Part shown: piece after piece, positions 26,226-30,031 of the stretch
How the letters are laid out: the number at the start of each line of letters is the position of its first letter
Numbering within the stretch: position 1 is the first letter of the stretch
From: a virus
Reading direction: 5' to 3' (one strand)
Length of the DNA: 30,031 nt
Virus record (IMG/VR): IMGVR_UViG_3300021335_000063
Location: 1 to 30,031 of that record
Notes under the pieces: generated by a model
Database searches by the model: none
Seen by the model: the letters and a program-made list of their open reading frames with translations, nothing else
Told to the model about the DNA's origin: nothing
Position numbers and translations under genes: made by a program

Positions 26226-26290
26226 CCCTGTAGACTACCTTTGTCCCGGTTGAAGATGAGACTCTAAGATCTTACCGGAACCAGTTAGGG
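26226..26290 (+). other. long imperfect hairpin between late cluster and helicase
   Basis: The core hairpin is 26246-26278: CCGGT/ACCGG and AAGAT/ATCTT with a two-base bulge and an 11-base loop. Outer complementarity exists between CCCT (26226-26229) and AGGG (26287-26290), and between ACT and AGT inside it. There is no U-tract, so it is not a standard terminator. It may end late transcripts by another means, protect a 3' end, or be part of an RNA element. Confidence 0.4.
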
Positions 26291-26334
26291 AACTGTCACA
26301 GAGCCCATCGGTAGGGGCCCCATCGTGCTATAAT
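26291..26334 (+). promoter_or_regulatory. extended -10 promoter with upstream AACTGTCACA box (helicase)
   Basis: TGCTATAAT (26326-26334) is a perfect extended -10. There is no good -35 at the usual 17 bases. AACTGTCACA (26291-26300) lies 25 bases before the TG, the same spacing as at 29896. The spacer contains a GGGGCCCC palindrome (26314-26321) and direct repeats CCCATCG at 26304 and 26319, fifteen bases apart. Transcription would start near 26341. Confidence 0.6.
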
Positions 26335-26359
26335 AGTCCTATACGCGATGAGGACTGTG

Positions 26360-27547
26360 ATGCAACTCCGACCCCACCAGCAAGACGCTCTGGATTCTAT
26401 GCTGGCATTTGACAAGGGTCAGATTGTCATCCCCACTGGGGGTGGTAAGACTCCTGTTATGTTCCACGATTTGATTGTCAATTGTCAGTATATCGACAAT
26501 GGTATGACTACCGTTGTTGTTGCTCCTCGTATTCTTCTTGCTGAGCAACTGTGCTCTGAGTTTCTGGAGCACATTGACACTACTAACACTCATATTCTTC
26601 ACGTTCACAGTGGTGAGACTCATCACTTTTCTACTACTAACCCTAGTAAGATTAACCTGTTCGTCAACACTGCACGGACTGCTGGTGAGAATGTAATTAT
26701 CTTTACCACCTATCATTCTCTGCATCGTCTGCAACAGGCAGATGTTGAGGTCAATACCATTTACTTTGATGAAGCGCACAATTCGGTCCAACGTAACTTC
26801 TTCCCTGCTACGGAGCACTTCTCTGCTACTGCTGACCGCTGCTATTTCTTCACTGCTACTCCTAAGCATTCTCTTACTGTTTCCAAACCTGGGATGAATG
26901 ACCCTGAGGTCTATGGTCAGGTAATCTGTAACGTCCCTGCTCCTAAGTTGGTAGAAGAAGGTTATATCCTTCCTCCTAAGGTTGTTGTGAAGCAACTGGA
27001 TATGGTACAGGACAAGCAGATGATTGCTGACCGTGATAGTCAGAATCTGCTGGATACTATTGATGAGAATGCTCTGGATAAGATTCTCATTTGTGCTCGT
27101 TCTACCAAGCAGATTGTCAAACTTCTGGCAGAATCTGACTTCCGCAAAGAGTTGTCCGAGCGTGGTTATTCGGTGATGTATATTACTTCCAAGACTGGTG
27201 CTATTATTGATGGTCAGAAGGTCAACCGTGAGGTATTCTTTGACACTCTGAATGCTTGGGGCAAGGATTCTAACAAGAAGTTTGTTGTTCTTCACCACAG
27301 CATCCTGTCCGAGGGCATCAACGTCAGCGGTCTGGAAGCAGTCCTGTTTATGCGTAATATGGACTACATTGGAATCTCTCAGTCCATCGGGCGTGTCATC
27401 CGTCTGGGAGGCGCTCAGAAGACCTTTGGACTGGTCTGTGTGCCTGTCTATGATAAAGTGGGTATCAGCACCGCCAAGAGCGTTCAGGCGGTCGTTGACA
27501 CCGTTTTCAATCAGGGTCTCCCTGCCGTTTCTGTCATCCGTCGTTGA
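26360..27547 (+). CDS. SF2 DEAH-box DNA/RNA helicase
   Basis: This compact superfamily 2 helicase (395 aa) has motif Q-like LRPHQQDAL, Walker A PTGGGKT (residues 25-31), motif Ia VVVAPRILLAEQL, motif II DEAH (137-140), motif III FTATP (164-168) and motif VI QSIGRVIRLG (341-350). ATP-driven unwinding is well supported. Substrate and pathway are not, although UvsW-type recombination/repair is a reasonable guess in a T4-like phage. I chose the ATG at 26360 over 26348: GAGG sits six bases before it, and the predicted transcript starts near 26341, leaving almost no leader for 26348. Codon use is richer in C/G (ctg, gtc, cct) than in the fibre genes, consistent with early genes of different history. 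It forms an operon with the next two genes. Confidence 0.9.
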   Translation: MQLRPHQQDALDSMLAFDKGQIVIPTGGGKTPVMFHDLIVNCQYIDNGMTTVVVAPRILLAEQLCSEFLEHIDTTNTHILHVHSGETHHFSTTNPSKINLFVNTARTAGENVIIFTTYHSLHRLQQADVEVNTIYFDEAHNSVQRNFFPATEHFSATADRCYFFTATPKHSLTVSKPGMNDPEVYGQVICNVPAPKLVEEGYILPPKVVVKQLDMVQDKQMIADRDSQNLLDTIDENALDKILICARSTKQIVKLLAESDFRKELSERGYSVMYITSKTGAIIDGQKVNREVFFDTLNAWGKDSNKKFVVLHHSILSEGINVSGLEAVLFMRNMDYIGISQSIGRVIRLGGAQKTFGLVCVPVYDKVGISTAKSVQAVVDTVFNQGLPAVSVIRR

Positions 27548-27550
27548 ATC

Positions 27551-28114
27551 ATGAACAACAAAAAACTTCGCAAACTCGAAATCTACTGCCAAGCTACATT
27601 CAATGCACTAAAATCTAATCTAGAACTGTGGGATCCTACTGATGAAGACATTGTTCGTGTTGTCACTCGATTCTATTATGAAGGAATCTTCAGTTGTCAG
27701 TATGGTGATACTGGACTGATTAGTGAGGAAGCATCTAAGGCAGTATCAACAGATCGAACAGATGATCACTGCTGGAGTCCTCAATTTGTCGGTCGTTATG
27801 TGATGGACAATGCTCACATTTATCTGGAAGATTATGATGAGTTTCGCAATCTGTTTCAGTCTGCTTGTACTAAAATTAAAGTTCTGAAGTCTGAGAATCG
27901 TAAACTGTCACAACTTACCAGTAACAAGCAAGGAGAATCTTACAAAGTCTTTGTTCCTACTGATAAAAAATACCAGCATCTTGGTATTAATTTGTTTAAG
28001 AGACCTGATGGTAAGGTACGTTGGGATTCTGCACAACCCACTGATGAGACTATTAAATATCACAAAGGTCTGCTAGAATATGAGAAGCAATTCATCGTCA
28101 ATGAAAACGGTTGA
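27551..28114 (+). CDS. hypothetical protein, possible weak HNH-like pattern
   Basis: This 187-aa protein starts three bases after the helicase stop, so it is co-transcribed. The N-terminal 45 residues are helical. TDDHCWSPQFVGRYVMDN (D72-H73) is followed forty residues later by KSENRKLSQL (E115-N116). A D-H then E-N-x-x-L arrangement recalls the outline of some HNH-type or phage endonuclease-like proteins, but the final His is not obvious, so I do not assign nuclease function. The C-terminal third (YKVFVPTDKKYQHLGINLFK, RPDGKVRWDSAQP) is beta-prone. It overlaps the next gene by 14 bases. Treat as unknown. Confidence 0.65.
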   Translation: MNNKKLRKLEIYCQATFNALKSNLELWDPTDEDIVRVVTRFYYEGIFSCQYGDTGLISEEASKAVSTDRTDDHCWSPQFVGRYVMDNAHIYLEDYDEFRNLFQSACTKIKVLKSENRKLSQLTSNKQGESYKVFVPTDKKYQHLGINLFKRPDGKVRWDSAQPTDETIKYHKGLLEYEKQFIVNENG

Positions 28115-28592
28115 GAGACACAGATATAGAGATAAAGTAATATTTCAGACTCGGACATTGGTCTTTGAACCATATCCGATGTCTGAAATTTTTGCTGTTA
28201 TGGAGTCAATTAGGAAAAACCTGTCTCCAGATCTGCTGAAGGGACGGAAGTCCTTGATGTACCCACAGGATTTGCAGAAAAATCATTTTTATGGTCATTG
28301 CTACCATTCTTCTCAAGCACTGTACTACTTAATGGACACAGATGCACTGGTTCCGATGAGTGCAACTGATTATCGTGGTGAAAAACACTGGTGGTTGCAA
28401 GATGGGGACACTATCTATGACATAACTGCTGAACAATATACCTCTGTTGGTCAAGAACCGCCATATGTTGACGGAAAGAAAACACCGTGGTATGGTTGGA
28501 AGCAGCGTCCACAGCAGGTTTCTCTGAACCTGGCGGTTCGCGTTCTTGGAGACAGACTGGCTCTTGACAAGATCACAGACAAGTCTGTATAA
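28101..28592 (+). CDS. conserved-type phage protein with Cys-His-Asp arrangement, unknown function
   Basis: This 163-aa protein is counted from the ATG at 28101. An in-frame ATG at 28080 would add seven residues and enlarge the overlap with the previous gene. The central part, HFYGHCYHSSQALYYLM, then EKHWWLQDGDTIYDITAEQY, has a form seen in many phage hypothetical proteins: a GHC Cys (C67) before a helix, an HW (H96) and a D-x-T-A-E-Q segment (D107). The order Cys-His-Asp matches papain/transglutaminase-like triads, but this is a resemblance only. The last gene of the helicase operon, it also contains the promoter of the following gene at its 3' end. Confidence 0.65.
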   Translation: MKTVERHRYRDKVIFQTRTLVFEPYPMSEIFAVMESIRKNLSPDLLKGRKSLMYPQDLQKNHFYGHCYHSSQALYYLMDTDALVPMSATDYRGEKHWWLQDGDTIYDITAEQYTSVGQEPPYVDGKKTPWYGWKQRPQQVSLNLAVRVLGDRLALDKITDKSV

Positions 28593-28593
28593 T
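28564..28593 (+). promoter_or_regulatory. consensus sigma70 promoter (TTGACA-18-TATAAT)
   Basis: A perfect TTGACA (28564-28569) and TATAAT (28588-28593) are separated by 18 bases, inside the last codons of the preceding gene. The predicted start near 28600 gives a 78-base leader to the ATG at 28678. Confidence 0.75.
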
Positions 28594-28600
28594 AACCACA

Positions 28601-28640
28601 TCGGATTCGTCCGAGTCAACCTAACTCCATAACGGTTGAT
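28601..28640 (+). promoter_or_regulatory. structured 5' leader: UUCG-loop hairpin plus second stem-loop
   Basis: TCGGA-TTCG-TCCGA (28601-28614) is a 5-bp hairpin with a UUCG tetraloop at the very 5' end of the predicted transcript. GTCAACC (28615-28621) can pair with GGTTGAT (28634-28640) as a second 7-bp stem. The ribosome site AAGGAAGG follows unpaired. 5'-terminal hairpins of this kind often slow mRNA decay. That role is inference. Confidence 0.5.
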
Positions 28641-28677
28641 CTTACACAACTTACCGAAACCAAAGGAAGGTAAAACA

Positions 28678-29886
28678 ATGGTACAAACGTTACTAAATCT
28701 TTGCGAACTTTTTCGTAACAAAGTTCCTGAAGTCGTTAAAGTACTTCTCCAACAATTGCCAGTTCTGGATAAAGCACCTCAAGGACTGCCATTATTGGAA
28801 GATGTAATAGAAGCACACTCCAGAGGAGAGTATGAGGGCATTGATTCTGTCCACGTCTCTGCCAGAATTGGAGACATTATGACTGATCCTGAGTACAATC
28901 GTGGAGATAATCTGCGATATGGTAATCAGGAGAGAGATCTTAATAGAATGGGAGGTTTTTCTCATCGAGCAGCAGGAACTCTTGTCGGATTTCTTCGTCC
29001 TGGTGGTGTGGTAGTTGCCACTCAAGGTAACAATCGCATCTCTATGCTTTATGGTGTGACTCAAAATGAGTCAGAGCGAATTTCATTTCTTCTCAATTTC
29101 CATAAATCTGGAATTTCTCTTGTAGAAATGAAGCGCGTAGAAGCAGAGAATCACAATGCAGACTGTAACTTCCGTTCCAATCAAAGCACGGATGAAAAGT
29201 TTAAGTCCGCATACTTCTCTAAGCAACCTTGGGCTCTTGAAATCTTCGATTTTCTAAAACCATTTAATATTGGAGTTGCTGGAACACTTGAGGGTGCTGT
29301 TTTCAACTGCACTTCACATTCTTACATTGATAAAGCACGAAATGAAGCTGGCGAGGATTTTGTCAAACGCTTTCTTGAGACGCACGTCAATGTGTTCTCC
29401 GCAGATAACTGTGACAAAGAAGTCTATGGTAATTTTGTGAGAGGAGGATCATCTTTCCTATCTGTTTTTTCTGCTCACATCGCTGAAGTGGATGAAAAAA
29501 ATGGAGGAATTAACTCTTTCCGCGATATGATGCGTCATTATTTCGCTGATAGAGAAAAGGAAGCACTTGCTACTAGAAAGATTCTTGAAAAGTCTGGTGC
29601 TTCTAAATCAGCTATTGCATCTGTTCCTGTTAAAAAGTGTTTGACACAGGCAGACATTACTCAAGGTAATCGAGTAATCAAAGGATATACTTTGTTTGTT
29701 TGCCGTTTCGTAAGTCTTTACAATGATTATTGTGAAGAGCAAGAACTTGATTATAACAAAACTTATGCAACTGCTATTCCTGTTGTTGATGGAAAGACCT
29801 TTGCAAACTTTATCAAGAAAGAAGATCCTATTCTTCGACCTTCATTCATTGACGTTGCAAAGAATCCAGTTGTTCATAAAGACTGA
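28678..29886 (+). CDS. hypothetical protein with a weak ParB-like segment
   Basis: I do not recognise this 402-aa protein. The ATG at 28678 is chosen because AAGGAAGG stands just before it; an upstream TTG in frame lacks a site. Residues ~55-127 (VHVSARIGDIMTDPEYNRG, then FSHRAAGTLVGFLRPGGVVV, ATQGNNRISMLYGV) faintly resemble ParB/DGQHR-type domains, in which a G-(N/H)-x-R motif follows two strands. Residues ~205-245 contain FKPFNIGVAGTLEGAVFNC. Residues ~250-330 are charged and helical. It has no signal peptide or membrane segment. Its own consensus promoter and structured leader suggest high early expression. Confidence 0.65.
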   Translation: MVQTLLNLCELFRNKVPEVVKVLLQQLPVLDKAPQGLPLLEDVIEAHSRGEYEGIDSVHVSARIGDIMTDPEYNRGDNLRYGNQERDLNRMGGFSHRAAGTLVGFLRPGGVVVATQGNNRISMLYGVTQNESERISFLLNFHKSGISLVEMKRVEAENHNADCNFRSNQSTDEKFKSAYFSKQPWALEIFDFLKPFNIGVAGTLEGAVFNCTSHSYIDKARNEAGEDFVKRFLETHVNVFSADNCDKEVYGNFVRGGSSFLSVFSAHIAEVDEKNGGINSFRDMMRHYFADREKEALATRKILEKSGASKSAIASVPVKKCLTQADITQGNRVIKGYTLFVCRFVSLYNDYCEEQELDYNKTYATAIPVVDGKTFANFIKKEDPILRPSFIDVAKNPVVHKD

Positions 29887-29895
29887 CAATTGATC

Positions 29896-29939
29896 AACTG
29901 TCACAAGGGGGGTTCAAAGACCCCCCTTTCTGCTATAAT
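29896..29939 (+). promoter_or_regulatory. extended -10 promoter with AACTGTCACA box (right-edge gene)
   Basis: AACTGTCACA (29896-29905), 25 bases, then TGCTATAAT (29931-29939), the same layout as at 26291. The spacer holds the G-run/C-run hairpin. The ATG at 29965 follows the -10 by 25 bases. Confidence 0.6.
29905..29930 (+). terminator. rho-independent-like terminator
   Basis: AAGGGGGG (29905-29912) pairs perfectly with CCCCCCTT (29921-29928) around the 8-base loop TTCAAAGA, 18 bases after the stop of the 402-aa gene. The following T-run is only TTTC, so termination may be partial. Confidence 0.65.
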
Positions 29940-29964
29940 ACTTAAGTAATCAAAGGAAACCGCC

Positions 29965-30031
29965 ATGAAGTGCAAAGTCACTCTCTATGATGCTGGAACC
30001 GTTTTTGAGGAGATTGTTATTGCCCGCGACT
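29965..30031 (+). CDS. small phage protein, 3' partial
   Basis: An ATG at 29965 is preceded by AAAGGAA (29952-29958) and by a promoter with a 25-base gap from the -10. The visible 22 residues (MKCKVTLYDAG, TVFEEIVIARD) look like the two-strand start of a short cytoplasmic phage protein. The frame is open to the right edge. I cannot assign a function. Its promoter leader is nearly the same as that of the 68-aa gene at 16728, so both may belong to one early expression class. Confidence 0.65.
   Translation, partial: MKCKVTLYDAGTVFEEIVIARD

Noticed and set aside
26339-27592. A 417-codon open frame on the minus strand across the helicase gene
   Set aside because: The plus strand has all SF2 motifs in order. 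The minus frame is a by-product of the helicase codon pattern, has no recognisable domain, and has no promoter or ribosome site.
28636-28677. TTG start extending the 402-aa protein by 14 residues
   Set aside because: The segment overlaps the second leader stem and has no ribosome site. AAGGAAGG lies just before the ATG at 28678.

Overview
This window looks like part of the genome of a T4-like (contractile-tailed) cyanophage, probably one infecting marine Synechococcus or Prochlorococcus. The evidence is a gp5-type baseplate hub with an OB fold but no lysozyme, a row of very large low-complexity tail fibre/baseplate proteins, a 2OG-Fe(II) oxygenase inside the tail-fibre cluster, phage tRNAs without encoded CCA, NATAAATA-type late promoter motifs and sigma70-type early promoters. 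No photosynthesis gene lies in the window, so the host assignment is inference. Every gene I accept is on the + strand. No gene-free stretch exceeds about 130 bases.

Layout. (1) Positions 1-6539, tail tip and hub: the C-terminus of a probable tape-measure-like protein, a two-domain cell-wall hydrolase (GH73-like plus M15-like), a gp27-like hub protein, a gp5-like OB-fold hub protein and a separate small beta-helical spike. (2) Positions 6541-16633, baseplate/fibre proteins: a 961-aa protein with 12-residue tandem repeats and a beta-helix segment, a 224-aa structural protein, a 1496-aa tail-collar fibre with three large internal repeats, a tail-fibre-assembly-like protein, a gp12-like collar protein, a 2OG-Fe(II) oxygenase and an unknown protein. 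(3) Positions 16674-17362, a small island unlike its surroundings: a consensus sigma70 promoter, a 68-aa unknown ORF, a 57-aa Phd/YefM-like antitoxin, and tRNA-Ile(TAT), tRNA-Met/Ile2(CAT) and tRNA-Leu(TAA). (4) Positions 17391-26222, return to late virion genes: a small acidic protein, a 1724-aa fibre ending in an S74 self-cleaving chaperone, a 531-aa fibre, a glycine- and cysteine-rich adhesin candidate and a zinc-binding small protein. (5) From 26291 to the right edge, an early/metabolic region: an SF2 DEAH helicase followed by two small genes, then a 402-aa unknown protein with its own promoter and structured leader, then a terminator/promoter pair and the start of another small gene.

How the parts fit. 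Blocks 1, 2 and 4 read as one late transcription programme building the tail tip, baseplate and host-recognition fibres, including chaperone-type helpers (Tfa-like protein, S74 domain) and a possible virion-modifying oxygenase. Blocks 3 and 5 carry host-RNA-polymerase-type promoters and would be expressed early. The most interesting signals are the promoter architecture shared by the helicase and right-edge genes, the matched 25-nt leaders at 16703 and 29940, the orphan antitoxin beside tRNAs, the Gly/Cys-rich adhesin and the mosaic repeats of the 1496-aa fibre.
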